Shown: in pieces, positions 41,581-51,337 of the stretch
Layout of the letters: each line of letters opens with the position of its first letter
Numbering within the stretch: position 1 is the stretch's first letter
From: Mycobacterium sp. Root265
GTDB taxonomy: Bacteria > Actinomycetota > Actinomycetes > Mycobacteriales > Mycobacteriaceae
DNA: 64,000 nucleotides
Assembly: GCF_001428895.1 (NCBI RefSeq)
Contig: NZ_LMJA01000009.1
Coordinates: forward strand, 139,041-203,040
Reading direction: 5' to 3'
Notes under the pieces: generated by a model
What the model was told of the DNA's origin: nothing
The model's input: the letters and a program-made list of their open reading frames with translations, nothing else
Database searches by the model: none
Position numbers and translations under genes: made by a program

Positions 41581-43448
41581 TGTCGCAGACCGTTGTCGGT
41601 GTCGACATCGGCAACTCGACGACGGAGGCCAGCGCCGCGACGATCGGACCCGACGGGTCGGTGCAGTACCTCGGGGCTGCCCTGGCGCCCACCACGGGCG
41701 TCAAGGGCACCCCGCGCAATGTCGACGGCGTGGCGGATGTGGTCGAACGCGCACTGCGGGTGGCAGGTGTCGCGGTGGGCGATCTCGACGTCGTGCTGCT
41801 CAACGAGGCGACCCCGGTGATCAGCGGGATGGCGATGGAGACCATCACCGAGACCATCATCACCGAGTCGACGATGATCGGGCATGACCCGCGCACCCCG
41901 GGTGGCCGCGGCTTGGGCGTCGGCACCACCGTCGGTTTCGATGCGCTCGCCGAAACCTCCACGGCGGAACCGGTGATCGTCGTCGTACCCAGAGGTGTGG
42001 ACTTCGAGGTCGCGGCGGGACAGATCAACACCGCGACCCGTCGCGGTGTCGCGGTGGCCGCGGCGATCCTCGGGAACGACGATGCCGTCCTGGTGGTCAA
42101 CCGGCTGGACGGCGCCATCCCGGTGATCGACGAGGTGTCGCGTATCGACGCCGTGCCGCTGGGCATGTTGGCAGCGGTGGAGGTCGCCGGACCGGGCCAG
42201 TCGATCCGCACCCTGTCCAATGCCTACGGGCTGGCCACCATTTTCGAACTCGATGCGGCAGCCACCAGGGTGGTGTCACCGGTGGCCCGGGCGCTGACCG
42301 GGAACCGCTCCGCGGTGGTCGTCCGCACACCCGCCGGCGATGTCGCCGATCGCACCATTCCGGCGGGATCCCTCGAACTCAAGGGCGAGAGCCGTCGTGC
42401 GACAGTCGACGTGTCGCGTGGCGCCGTCGAGATCATGTCCGCCGTCGAGCGGGTCAGCCCGTTGGCCGATGTCAGCGGCGAGGCGGGCACCAACACCGGC
42501 GGCATGATCGCGAACGTGCGCCAGAGTATGGCCGACCTCTCCGATCACGCCGTCGCCGACGTACACATCAAGGACCTGCTTGCGGTGGACACCTTTGTCC
42601 CGCAGGAGGTTCGCGGCGGTGTGGCCGGGGAGGTGGCGCTGGAGAACGCAGTGGCACTCGCCGCGATGGTGCGCACCCGGGACAGCGGAATGCAGGCGGT
42701 GGCCGCCGCGGTGGCCGACCGCCTGCGTGCCGGCGGAGCCGAAGATGTCGAGGTCATCGTGGGCGGGGTCGAGGCCGAGATGGCGGTGCTCGGTGCCCTC
42801 ACCACCCCCGGCACCGACAAACCGCTTGTCGTGCTCGACCTCGGCGGCGGATCCACCGACGCGGCGCTGATCGAGATCGACGGTTCGATCGAGGCGGTGC
42901 ACCTTGCCGGGGCGGGCGATCTGGTCACCAAGCTCATCGATGCCGAACTCGGCCTGGACAATCTGGAACTGGCCGAGGACATCAAACGATGCCCACTCGG
43001 CAAGGCCGAGAGCTTCTTCCATGTCCGGCTGGAGAACGGCACCGTGCAGTTCTTCGAGAAGCCGCTGCCGGCAACGGCATTTGCCCGGGTGGTCACCCTC
43101 GATGGGCACAGCATGAACCCGATTCCGGGACGGCATTCGATGGAGCGGATCAGAACCGTCCGGCGGACCGCCAAGGAACGCATCTTCGTCGTCAATGCGC
43201 TGCGTTCGTTACGCACGGTCGCTCCGGGCGGAGATCTGCGTCAGATCGGCTTCGTGGTGCTGCTGGGTGGCTGCGCCCTGGATTTCGAGATCCCGCAGCT
43301 CATCGCGGATGCCCTGGCCCCGTATGGGATCGTCTGCGGCACAGGCAATATCCGCGGCACCGAGGGGCCGCGCAATGCGGTGGCGTCGGGCCTTGTCGCC
43401 TCCTACGCGGGCCGATCTGCCGGCGTGCTGGTGGGCGACAGTGGCTGA
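41580..43448 (+). CDS. ddrA: diol dehydratase reactivase, ATPase large subunit
   Basis: A 622-residue Hsp70/actin-fold chaperone that exchanges damaged cobalamin on the dehydratase at the cost of ATP. Nucleotide-binding motifs are VGVDIGNSTTEA at the N-terminus and VLDLGGGSTDAALIEID around residue 420. DKPLVVLDLGG and a GTGNIRGTEGPRNAVASGL C-terminal block are family features. The ATG overlaps the stop of the medium subunit by one base. It acts with the small subunit encoded next. Confidence 0.95.
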   Translation: MSQTVVGVDIGNSTTEASAATIGPDGSVQYLGAALAPTTGVKGTPRNVDGVADVVERALRVAGVAVGDLDVVLLNEATPVISGMAMETITETIITESTMIGHDPRTPGGRGLGVGTTVGFDALAETSTAEPVIVVVPRGVDFEVAAGQINTATRRGVAVAAAILGNDDAVLVVNRLDGAIPVIDEVSRIDAVPLGMLAAVEVAGPGQSIRTLSNAYGLATIFELDAAATRVVSPVARALTGNRSAVVVRTPAGDVADRTIPAGSLELKGESRRATVDVSRGAVEIMSAVERVSPLADVSGEAGTNTGGMIANVRQSMADLSDHAVADVHIKDLLAVDTFVPQEVRGGVAGEVALENAVALAAMVRTRDSGMQAVAAAVADRLRAGGAEDVEVIVGGVEAEMAVLGALTTPGTDKPLVVLDLGGGSTDAALIEIDGSIEAVHLAGAGDLVTKLIDAELGLDNLELAEDIKRCPLGKAESFFHVRLENGTVQFFEKPLPATAFARVVTLDGHSMNPIPGRHSMERIRTVRRTAKERIFVVNALRSLRTVAPGGDLRQIGFVVLLGGCALDFEIPQLIADALAPYGIVCGTGNIRGTEGPRNAVASGLVASYAGRSAGVLVGDSG

Positions 43449-43836
43449 AAGGTCCACCGGCCGCGGTGGCCAGCCGTCCCGGCCGGTGATCGTCGTACTC
43501 AGTGACGGCGCCGGACCGCCGGTGCGTGAGGTGCTGGCGGGGATAGAGGAAGAGGGCGTGCCGTCGTCGGCGCGGCCGGTGGCCGACGCCGATCGAGGCA
43601 TCGCCGCAGCAGATCTCGCCGTGCGGGCCGCAATGCAATCACCGCTGCAGGTCGGGGTGGGCGTCAGCGCGGCGGGGGATATCTGTGTATGCCACGCGAA
43701 GCTCGCGCAACCGGTGTTCGAACTGTCTGCCGGAACGCCGGACGCCGCGGCGCGGACCATGGGGCACAACGCCGCCCGCATCGTGGCCGGACTGCCGCTG
43801 AAGTCGCTGACCGATTACCATCTCGGCCACGTTTGA
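43441..43836 (+). CDS. ddrB: diol dehydratase reactivase, small subunit
   Basis: 131 residues from GTG 43441, overlapping ddrA by 8 bases. The fold resembles the dehydratase medium subunit, with which it swaps. Family blocks are PVIVVLSDGAGPPVREVLAGIEEEG-like (in two parts), LQVGVGVSAAGDICV and ARTMGHNAARIVAGLPLK. An extended frame beginning at 43195 is a shadow of ddrA. It is the last gene before the 244-base leader of the ethanolamine genes. Confidence 0.92.
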   Translation: MAERSTGRGGQPSRPVIVVLSDGAGPPVREVLAGIEEEGVPSSARPVADADRGIAAADLAVRAAMQSPLQVGVGVSAAGDICVCHAKLAQPVFELSAGTPDAAARTMGHNAARIVAGLPLKSLTDYHLGHV

Positions 43837-44080
43837 GGCCATGTTGGGCTGGACACGGCAGCCTTAACGGACGATACTGCTGTATCAAAGGTTGGGTATC
43901 AGACCTTTAGGCTGCCCGGAGTTGAGCAGTCGAACGCTGGAAGTCCGTGGCCGGGCAGGAGCATCTCGCAAGGTTTCGGTTGCCGCCACGCCTTCCCGGT
44001 CAGCCCGAGGCTGGCAGTAGTCAGGCAGCGTCGTGAAATTCAGAAAAGACTTGATTGCACTGTGAACGAAGGAGTTCCAA
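43837..44080 (+). promoter_or_regulatory. structured leader upstream of the ethanolamine genes
   Basis: This 244-base gap has no gene but several pairings. CTGCCCGG (43912-43919) pairs with CCGGGCAG (43951-43958); AAAGGT (43887-43892) pairs with ACCTTT (43903-43908). A strong ribosome site AAGGAG ends 6 bases before the permease start. I could not match it to a cobalamin riboswitch core. It may be an untranslated regulatory leader or partly a ddrB terminator. Confidence 0.4.
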
Positions 44081-45493
44081 GTGGCCGGTGTTGAAGAACA
44101 CCTCGAGAGTGCGGACTATCTGCAGAAGCGTCAGCTCAAATCGGGCACCGCGGGCTGGGTGCTGCTGGCAGGTCTCGGCATCAGCTATGTCATATCCGGC
44201 GACTACTCGGGCTGGAACTTCGGCCTGGAGCAGGGCGGGTTCGGCGGTCTCGCGATCGCCGCGGTCATCATCGCGGGCATGTACCTGGCGCTGGTGCTGG
44301 GCATGGCCGAGCTGTCCTCGGCGCTGCCGGCCGCCGGTGGCGGCTACACCTTCGCGCGCCGCGCGATGGGCCCGTGGGGTGGTTTTGCCACCGGCACAGC
44401 CATTCTCATCGAGTACGCCATCGCGCCGGCGGCCATCGCCACCTTCATCGGGGCCTATGTCGAGTCGCTGGGGCTGTTCGGCATCACCGACGGTTGGTGG
44501 GTGTACCTGGTGGCCTACGCCATCTTCATCGGCATCCATCTGGCCGGTGTGGGTGAGGCGCTCAAAGTGATGTTCGTGATCACCGCCATCGCACTGGTCG
44601 GTCTGCTGGTGTTCGCCATCGCCGCCGTCGGGCACTTCGATGTCGCCAACCTGACCGATATGGCCGTCGACGAGAGCGCCGCCGGCGCCTCCAGCTGGCT
44701 GCCCAACGGTTACCTGGGCATCTGGGCCGCCTTCCCGTTCGCCATCTGGTTCTTCCTGGCGATCGAAGGAGTGCCGCTGGCCGCCGAGGAGACCGCCAAC
44801 CCCGAACGCAACGTGCCGCGCGGCATCATCGCCGGCATGGGCGTCCTGCTGGTCACCTGCGCCGCCGTGCTGATCCTCACCACCGGCGCCGGCGGTGCGG
44901 CGGCGATGTCGTCATCGGGTAACCCACTGGTCGAGGCGCTCGGCGACGGCACCGCCGCCAAGATCGTCAACTACATCGGTCTGGCGGGCCTGATCGCCAG
45001 CTTCTTCTCCATCATCTACGCCTACTCGCGACAGCTGTTCGCGCTGTCGCGGGCCGGATATCTGCCCAGGGTGCTGTCGGTCACCAACTCGCGCAAGGCG
45101 CCCATGCTGGCGCTCATCGTGCCCGGGATCATCGGGTTCGTGCTGTCGCTGACAGGGCAGGGCGCGATGCTGCTGAACATGGCGGTCTTCGGTGCGGCGC
45201 TGAGCTACGTCCTGATGATGATCAGCCATATCGTGTTGCGCCGCCGCGAGCCGGATATGCCGCGGCCGTATCGCACCCCCGGCGGTGTCGCCACCACCGG
45301 CTTCGCCCTCGTCATCGGGGTGTTCGCCGTCATCGCCACCTTCCTGGTCGACCCGGTCGCCGCGGGCTGGTGCCTGGCTGTCTTCGCCGCATTCATGCTG
45401 TATTTCGCGTTCTACAGCCGGCACAAGCTGGTGGCCAACTCGCCCGATGAGGAATTCGCCATGCTGGCGCGGGCGGAGGACGAGCTCAAGTGA
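44081..45493 (+). CDS. eat: ethanolamine permease (APC family)
   Basis: A 12-helix amino acid-polyamine-organocation transporter, 470 residues from GTG 44081. The N-terminus YLQKRQLKSGTAGWVLLAGL, then GISYVISGDYSGWNFG, is the signature of ethanolamine permeases. Other blocks are AGGGYTFARRAMGPWGG, FAIEGVPLAAEETANPERNV-like and a C-terminal KLVANSPDEEFAMLARAEDE. It imports ethanolamine and its stop overlaps eutB (GTGA), so transport and the first catabolic step are co-translated. Confidence 0.94.
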   Translation: MAGVEEHLESADYLQKRQLKSGTAGWVLLAGLGISYVISGDYSGWNFGLEQGGFGGLAIAAVIIAGMYLALVLGMAELSSALPAAGGGYTFARRAMGPWGGFATGTAILIEYAIAPAAIATFIGAYVESLGLFGITDGWWVYLVAYAIFIGIHLAGVGEALKVMFVITAIALVGLLVFAIAAVGHFDVANLTDMAVDESAAGASSWLPNGYLGIWAAFPFAIWFFLAIEGVPLAAEETANPERNVPRGIIAGMGVLLVTCAAVLILTTGAGGAAAMSSSGNPLVEALGDGTAAKIVNYIGLAGLIASFFSIIYAYSRQLFALSRAGYLPRVLSVTNSRKAPMLALIVPGIIGFVLSLTGQGAMLLNMAVFGAALSYVLMMISHIVLRRREPDMPRPYRTPGGVATTGFALVIGVFAVIATFLVDPVAAGWCLAVFAAFMLYFAFYSRHKLVANSPDEEFAMLARAEDELK

Positions 45494-46899
45494 TCTACCG
45501 GCAGCAGGTCTCCGGCGTGAACTACGCCTTCGACGGACTCGTGGAGGTGATGGCCAAGGCCACACCGCTGCGCTCGGGCGACCAGCTCGCCGGGTGCGCC
45601 GCCGAGCACGATGCCGAACGCGCGGCCGCCGCGTGGGTGCTCGCAGACCTGCCGCTGGACACTTTTCTCAATCAGGAGATCGTCTCCTACGAGACCGACG
45701 AGGTCACCCGGCTGATCATGGATACCCATGACCGTCAAGCCTTTTCGGCGATATCGGGACTGACGGTGGGCGGCCTGCGGGACTGGCTGCTGGAGACTTC
45801 CGCGCATGACGACAGCGCCACGCGCATCGCGGCCGTCGCCCCGGGCCTGACTCCGGAGATGGTGGCCGCGGTCAGCAAGATCATGCGCAACCAGGATCTC
45901 ATCGCGGTCGCGGCGGCCACCCGGGTCACCGCGTCGTTCCGCACCACCATCGGCCTGCCCGGCACGCTCGCGACCCGGCTGCAGCCCAACCATCCGACCG
46001 ACGACCCGCGCGGTATCGCCGCGGCCGTCCTGGACGGGCTGCTACTGGGCTGCGGGGATGCGGTGCTCGGCATCAACCCGGCGACCGACTCTCCGCAGGC
46101 CACCGCCGACCTGTTGGTGCTGCTGGACTCCATCCGCACCCGCTACGACATTCCGGTGCAGTCCTGCGTGCTGTCGCACATCACCACCACCATCGGGTTG
46201 ATCGAGAGCGGGGCGCCCGTCGACCTGGTGTTCCAGTCCATCGCCGGGACCGAGGGCGCGAACTCCGCCTTCGGCGTGGACATCGCACTGCTGCGGGAGG
46301 GACGCGACGCCGCGATGAGCCTGGGACGCGGCACCGTCGGTGACAACGTGATGTACCTGGAGACCGGGCAGGGCTCGGCGCTCAGTTCACACACCCACCT
46401 GGGTGTCGGCGGCAAACCGGTCGACCAGCAGACCCTGGAGACGCGGGCCTACGCCGTCGCGCGCGACCTGAACCCGTTGCTGGTCAACACCGTCGTCGGT
46501 TTCATCGGGCCGGAATACCTCTATGACGGCAAGCAGATCATCCGGGCCGGGCTGGAAGACCACTTCTGCGGCAAGCTGCTCGGGCTGCCCATGGGCGTGG
46601 ATGTCTGCTACACCAACCACGCCGAGGCCGACCAGAACGACATGGACACCCTGCTGACGCTGCTGGCGGCGGCCGGCGCAGCGTTCGTGATCACCGTGCC
46701 GGGAGCCGATGACGTGATGCTGGGCTATCAGAGCCTGTCCTTCCACGACGTGCTCACCACCCGCCGCACCCTGGGACTGCGGCCGGCCCCGGAGTTCCAG
46801 GCCTGGCTGCGCAAGGTCGGGATGGTCGACGAGGCCGGCCGACTGACACCGTTCGATCTGACGCACTCACCGTTGCGTGCGCTCACCTCCGCTACATGA
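45490..46899 (+). CDS. eutB: ethanolamine ammonia-lyase, large subunit
   Basis: The catalytic TIM-barrel subunit of the adenosylcobalamin enzyme that splits ethanolamine into acetaldehyde and ammonia, 469 residues. Recognisable are NQEIVSYETDEVTRLIMD, ISGLTVGGLRDWLL, LGCGDAVLGINPATDS, FQSIAGTEGANSAFGVD, YLETGQGSALSSHTHLG and MGVDVCYTNHAEADQNDMD. It starts at a GTG overlapping the permease stop. Its aldehyde product can be taken by the dehydrogenase at 30954. Confidence 0.97.
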   Translation: MIYRQQVSGVNYAFDGLVEVMAKATPLRSGDQLAGCAAEHDAERAAAAWVLADLPLDTFLNQEIVSYETDEVTRLIMDTHDRQAFSAISGLTVGGLRDWLLETSAHDDSATRIAAVAPGLTPEMVAAVSKIMRNQDLIAVAAATRVTASFRTTIGLPGTLATRLQPNHPTDDPRGIAAAVLDGLLLGCGDAVLGINPATDSPQATADLLVLLDSIRTRYDIPVQSCVLSHITTTIGLIESGAPVDLVFQSIAGTEGANSAFGVDIALLREGRDAAMSLGRGTVGDNVMYLETGQGSALSSHTHLGVGGKPVDQQTLETRAYAVARDLNPLLVNTVVGFIGPEYLYDGKQIIRAGLEDHFCGKLLGLPMGVDVCYTNHAEADQNDMDTLLTLLAAAGAAFVITVPGADDVMLGYQSLSFHDVLTTRRTLGLRPAPEFQAWLRKVGMVDEAGRLTPFDLTHSPLRALTSAT

Positions 46900-47708
46900 G
46901 GAGCGCTGTGAGTAGTAGTGATGCCGCCGACATTCCGACCCGGGAGGGTGATTCGGCGGTCCAGGAGTTCTGGGCCGAACTGCGCAAGACCACCCAGGCC
47001 AGGATCGGGCTGGGCCGGGCCGGCAATGCCCTGCCCACCCGTGAGGTCCTGGCGCTGGCGGCCGCGCATGCCGCGGCCCGCGACGCCGTGCACATCCCGC
47101 TGGACACCGATGCCCTCGCCGCCGCGGTGCGCGAGGCCGGGATCGGTGACCCGGTGGTCGTGACCAGCAGGGCGAGCACGCGCGAGGAGTACCTGCGCCG
47201 CCCGGATCTGGGCCGGATGCCCGCCGAGGACATGCAGGTACCCAGCGCGCCCGCCGATATCGGCTTCGTGCTGGCCGACGGACTGTCGCCCACCGCGCTG
47301 AGCCACCACGGCGCCGCCCTGCTGAAAGCCCTGGTGGGGCGGCTGGGTGACCGGTACACCCTGGCCCCACCGGTGATCGCCACCCAGGCCCGCGTCGCGC
47401 TCGGCGATCACATCGCGGCGGCGCAGGGCGCACGCACACTGGTGCTGATCATCGGGGAACGTCCCGGTCTGAGCGTCGCCGACAGCCTCGGCATCTATTT
47501 GACGCACCTGCCCCGGCCCGGCCGCACCGACGCCGACCGCAACTGCATCTCCAACATCCATCCGCCCGACGGGTTGGGCTACGCCGAGGCGGCGCGGGTG
47601 GCCGCAGGCCTGATCGGCGGGGCGCTGGCCCTGGGGCGATCCGGCGTCGCGCTCAAGGACACCTCGCGGCTCGACGCGCTCAACGAGACCGACACTGCTG
47701 AACTCTGA
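46896..47708 (+). CDS. eutC: ethanolamine ammonia-lyase, small subunit
   Basis: The cobalamin-binding small subunit, 270 residues if ATG 46896 (ATGA overlap with eutB) is used; GTG 46908 with GAGGAG upstream is an alternative. Family blocks are TQARIGLGRAGNALPTREVL, PADIGFVLADGLSPTAL, LILIIGERPGLSVADSLG-like and DRNCISNIHPPDGLGYAEAA. It completes the catabolic island before the ribosomal genes. There are no eut microcompartment genes such as eutM, eutN or eutL around it. Confidence 0.96.
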   Translation: MRSAVSSSDAADIPTREGDSAVQEFWAELRKTTQARIGLGRAGNALPTREVLALAAAHAAARDAVHIPLDTDALAAAVREAGIGDPVVVTSRASTREEYLRRPDLGRMPAEDMQVPSAPADIGFVLADGLSPTALSHHGAALLKALVGRLGDRYTLAPPVIATQARVALGDHIAAAQGARTLVLIIGERPGLSVADSLGIYLTHLPRPGRTDADRNCISNIHPPDGLGYAEAARVAAGLIGGALALGRSGVALKDTSRLDALNETDTAEL

Positions 47709-47787
47709 TCGGGCGAGTGTCGGCTCGTGTGTCACTTCCGGCCGATTCTTCGCACACAAGCCCACAATGGTCCCCAGGAACCGCGTT

Positions 47788-47817
47788 TTGACCTGGGCGG
47801 ATGGCGGCCGGTAAGCT
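47788..47817 (+). promoter_or_regulatory. housekeeping-type promoter of rplM-rpsI
   Basis: TTGACC (47788-47793) and TAAGCT (47812-47817) with an 18-base spacer fit a SigA-type promoter. The inferred leader of about 115 bases before rplM could carry autoregulation by L13, but I see no proof. Confidence 0.6.
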
Positions 47818-47937
47818 CCTCCGTTGGCGTGTGCTGCCCATCCGGGCATACGGGTCCCGGGTCAACGTCGGTCGCCGGGTAACCCTGAGCGCGTCCGCCT
47901 GACCGGCACCGTAACCCGAGAGTAGAAGGTAAGCACT

Positions 47938-48377
47938 GTGCCTACTTACACGCCGAAGGCGGGTGACACCACGCGTTCGTGGTACGTCATCGACGCCCAA
48001 GACGTGGTGCTCGGCCGTCTCGCCGTCGAAGCAGCCAAGCTGCTGCGCGGCAAGCACAAGCCGACATTCACGCCCAACGTCGACGGTGGCGACTTCGTCA
48101 TCGTCATCAACGCCGAGAAGATCGCCGTCAGCGGCGACAAGCTCACCAACAAGTTCGCTTACAGCCACTCGGGTTACCCGGGCGGTCTGCGCAAGCGCAC
48201 CATCGGCGAGCTGCTGGAGAAGCACCCCACCCGTGTCGTGGAGAACGCGATCATCGGGATGCTGCCGCACAACAAGCTCAGTCGCCAGGTTCAGAAGAAG
48301 CTGAAGGTGTACGCCGGCCCGGAGCATCCGCATGCCGCGCAGCAGCCGATTCCGTTCGAGATCAAGCAGGTGGCCCA

Positions 48378-48381
<4 letters not shown>
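47938..48381 (+). CDS. rplM: 50S ribosomal protein L13
   Basis: Large-subunit protein L13, 147 residues from GTG 47938. Typical segments are [53 protein letters not shown] and [16 protein letters not shown]. It overlaps rpsI by four bases (GTGA), the standard rplM-rpsI pair. In M. tuberculosis it directly follows esxT. Confidence 0.98.
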
Positions 48382-48911
<530 letters not shown>

Positions 48912-48928
48912 TCTGTTCAGTCTTGGCA

Positions 48929-48962
48929 CCGCCGGGTGTGGATTCCGATCCACACCCGGCGG
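48929..48962 (+). terminator. Rho-independent terminator of rplM-rpsI
   Basis: Perfect 15-bp arms (48929-48943 and 48948-48962), loop TCCG, followed by TTTCTTTTTATC. This is the clearest intrinsic terminator in the window. Confidence 0.95.
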
Positions 48963-49292
48963 TTTCTTTTTATCGTGACCTTGTTAGCTGACGTCTTTGC
49001 CGCAGGGTGTGGGTAAAGGCGTCGGGGGTGCCGACCTCGCCGGGTCCGTCACTGTTCATCTCGGCGTTTTGCCTTGCAAGGCCCTCGCCCGCAGCGAATT
49101 TTCGAGCCTCGGCGATATGTTGGCCCTGACGCCGATGTTTGCGGGGTGGGTTTGACACTGCGTGCGGCGCTGCACCACCTTGGGTGTGGAGCGGGGGCGC
49201 TGCAGCATGCGCCCAGGCAGAGAATCTGCCGTCGGTACGAGTCAGTCAGCTCGTGGGGGACCGGCACCGCTTCGCTGACTGAAAGGATGAAT
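48963..49292. other. intergenic region between rpsI terminator and secreted protein gene
   Basis: I see no convincing gene in these 330 bases; open frames here lack family features. The stretch from about 49140 contains the upstream region of the secreted protein, with GAAAGG as its ribosome site at 49281-49286. Confidence 0.5.
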
Positions 49293-49793
49293 ATGAACAA
49301 GATGACCTTTACGCGAGTGACCGCCGGTGCCGCCCTTGGTAGCGCACTGCTTCTGTTCGGAGGAGCCGCAGCGGCCAACGCCGAGCCCGGCGACGGACGT
49401 GTGGACCTCGCCATCGGCACCGCCGGCGTTCTCACCGGTGTGCCCCTTGAGACGGCCACCCAGATCGCCGCAGGAGTCTGCGACAGCGATGCCACCACGA
49501 TCTCCACCGTCGCCGAGAGCGTCGACGCCAGTGGCGCGCAGCAGAGCGTGTGCAACAACGACATCGGTGCCGTCGACTTCCGGCAGAACACCGCCACCGT
49601 CGAGGACGGTTCCTCCGGTGTGATCGATGCGCCGGGTACCGCCGAGGGGGCTTCCTTCTCCGAGGAGCCCGCGACGGAGACCGAGGCGCCCGCACCCGAT
49701 GACGTGACCGGTGACGAGGAGCCTGCGATCGAGGGTTCCGAATCTCCGGTGACGCCCACCACCACGACCCCAGTTCCTGCCCCTGTCGGGTAG
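49293..49793 (+). CDS. small secreted protein with acidic Pro/Thr-rich tail, unknown function
   Basis: 166 residues from ATG 49293; a second ATG at 49287 would add two residues. A clear signal peptide ([20 protein letters not shown] ... [10 protein letters not shown]) is probably cleaved after ANA. The mature part has two cysteines (GVCDSD and SVCNND) that could form a disulfide. The C-terminal third is Glu/Pro/Thr-rich ([26 protein letters not shown]) and likely disordered. I recognise no enzyme family. It is flanked by terminators on both sides, so it is a single-gene unit. Confidence 0.8.
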   Translation: MNKMTFTRVTAGAALGSALLLFGGAAAANAEPGDGRVDLAIGTAGVLTGVPLETATQIAAGVCDSDATTISTVAESVDASGAQQSVCNNDIGAVDFRQNTATVEDGSSGVIDAPGTAEGASFSEEPATETEAPAPDDVTGDEEPAIEGSESPVTPTTTTPVPAPVG

Positions 49794-49819
49794 TCAGATC
49801 AGGTCGACCAGCAGCATCC

Positions 49820-49853
49820 CCACCGCCCGTACCCGCCAGGGTGCGGGCGGTGG
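49820..49853 (+). terminator. hairpin after the secreted protein gene
   Basis: CCACCGCCCGTACCC (49820-49834) pairs with GGGTGCGGGCGGTGG (49839-49853) with one T-G wobble and loop GCCA, 26 bases after the stop. No T-run follows. Confidence 0.65.
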
Positions 49854-49950
49854 TCCGTTCCGGCCACGAGCGGGTATCGATCGGGCGCCGACACGGGTTC
49901 AGGGGTTGCCAGTTGGCTCTTTGGGCGTCTCGTGTGAGAAATTTGTGGGC

Positions 49951-51288
49951 ATGGCTCGACTGTTCGGCACCGACGGCGTGCGCGGAGTCGCCAATCTCGA
50001 CCTGACCGCCGAGTTGGCGCTCGCACTGGGCGCTGCCGCTGCCCGGCGGCTGGGATCTGCCGGCGGCTCCCGGCGCAGGGTCGCCGTGGTGGGGCGCGAC
50101 CCGCGCGCCAGTGGTGAAATGCTGGAGGCCGCGGTGATCGCCGGCCTGACCAGTGAGGGCATCGATGCGTTACGTGTCGGGGTGCTCCCCACTCCCGCGG
50201 TGGCCTATCTGACCAGCGCCTATGACGCGGATTTCGGCATCATGATCTCCGCGTCGCACAATCCGATGCCCGACAACGGCATCAAGATCTTCGGCCCCGG
50301 CGGGCACAAGCTCGACGACGCCACCGAGGACCGCATCGATGAACTGTTGACCTCCGGTCCGGGCGTCCGTCCACTCGGTGGTGGCATCGGGCGGGTCGTC
50401 GATGCCGAAGACGCCCTGGACCGCTATCTGCGGCACGTCGCCAAAGCCGTCACCACCAGGCTTGACGGGGTCAAAGTGGTGGTCGACTGTGCCAATGGCG
50501 CCGCCTATACCGCCGCCCCGCTGGCGTACCGCGCGGCCGGCGCCGAGGTCATCACCCTGAACGCCGCGCCCAACGGGCTCAATATCAACGACGGCTGCGG
50601 ATCCACCCATATGGAGGAGCTGCAGGAGGCCGTCGTCGCGCACGGCGCCGATCTGGGTCTGGCCCATGACGGCGACGCCGACCGTTGCCTGGCCGTCGAC
50701 GCCGCCGGTGAGCTCATCGACGGTGACGCCATCATGGTGATGATGGCGCTGGCCATGCAGGAAGCCGGCGAGTTGGCCTCCAACACCCTGGTCGCCACCG
50801 TGATGAGCAATCTGGGACTGCACCTGGCGATGCGGGCGGCCGGTATCGAGGTCCGCACCACTGCGGTCGGTGACCGGTACGTGCTCGAGGAACTGCGGGC
50901 CGGTGAGTTCTCGCTGGGTGGCGAACAGTCGGGTCACATCGTGTTGCCGAGCTTCGGCACCACCGGCGACGGGATCGTCACCGGGCTGCGGCTGATGTCG
51001 CGGATGGCGCAGACCGGCTCCACACTTGCCCAGCTGTGCGAGCCGATGCAGACCTTGCCGCAGGTGCTGATCAATGTCGCCGTCGCCGACAAGGCGACCG
51101 TTGCCCAGACCGACACGGTGCGGACCGCGGTCGCTGCGGCCGAGGCCGAACTGGGTGACACCGGCCGGATCCTGCTACGCCCGTCGGGCACCGAGCAGGT
51201 CGTCCGGGTGATGGTGGAAGCCGCCGACGCGGACACCGCCCGCCAGCTCGCGGTGCGGGTCGCCGAATCGGTCAGCCAACAGAAATAG
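49951..51288 (+). CDS. glmM: phosphoglucosamine mutase
   Basis: GlmM interconverts glucosamine 6- and 1-phosphate on the way to UDP-N-acetylglucosamine for peptidoglycan. The 445-residue protein has the phospho-serine loop [11 protein letters not shown] (Ser102), metal loop DGDADRC, sugar loop GGEQSGHI and C-terminal phosphate loop [12 protein letters not shown]. It acts just after glmS, which is at 57337 in the same window. Confidence 0.97.
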   Translation: MARLFGTDGVRGVANLDLTAELALALGAAAARRLGSAGGSRRRVAVVGRDPRASGEMLEAAVIAGLTSEGIDALRVGVLPTPAVAYLTSAYDADFGIMISASHNPMPDNGIKIFGPGGHKLDDATEDRIDELLTSGPGVRPLGGGIGRVVDAEDALDRYLRHVAKAVTTRLDGVKVVVDCANGAAYTAAPLAYRAAGAEVITLNAAPNGLNINDGCGSTHMEELQEAVVAHGADLGLAHDGDADRCLAVDAAGELIDGDAIMVMMALAMQEAGELASNTLVATVMSNLGLHLAMRAAGIEVRTTAVGDRYVLEELRAGEFSLGGEQSGHIVLPSFGTTGDGIVTGLRLMSRMAQTGSTLAQLCEPMQTLPQVLINVAVADKATVAQTDTVRTAVAAAEAELGDTGRILLRPSGTEQVVRVMVEAADADTARQLAVRVAESVSQQK

Positions 51289-51301
51289 TCTCTGCCGGAG
51301 G

Positions 51302-51328
51302 GGAACCGAACCGGGCGCCGCTGCGTCC
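51302..51328 (+). promoter_or_regulatory. SigM-type promoter of the Rv3440c-like gene
   Basis: GGAAC (51302-51306) and CGTCC (51324-51328) are separated by 17 bases and lie 9 bases before the ATG. The core GCCGCTGCGTCC is identical to that in front of esxU, implying co-regulation with ESX-4. Confidence 0.65.
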
Positions 51329-51337
51329 AATTCGGGT

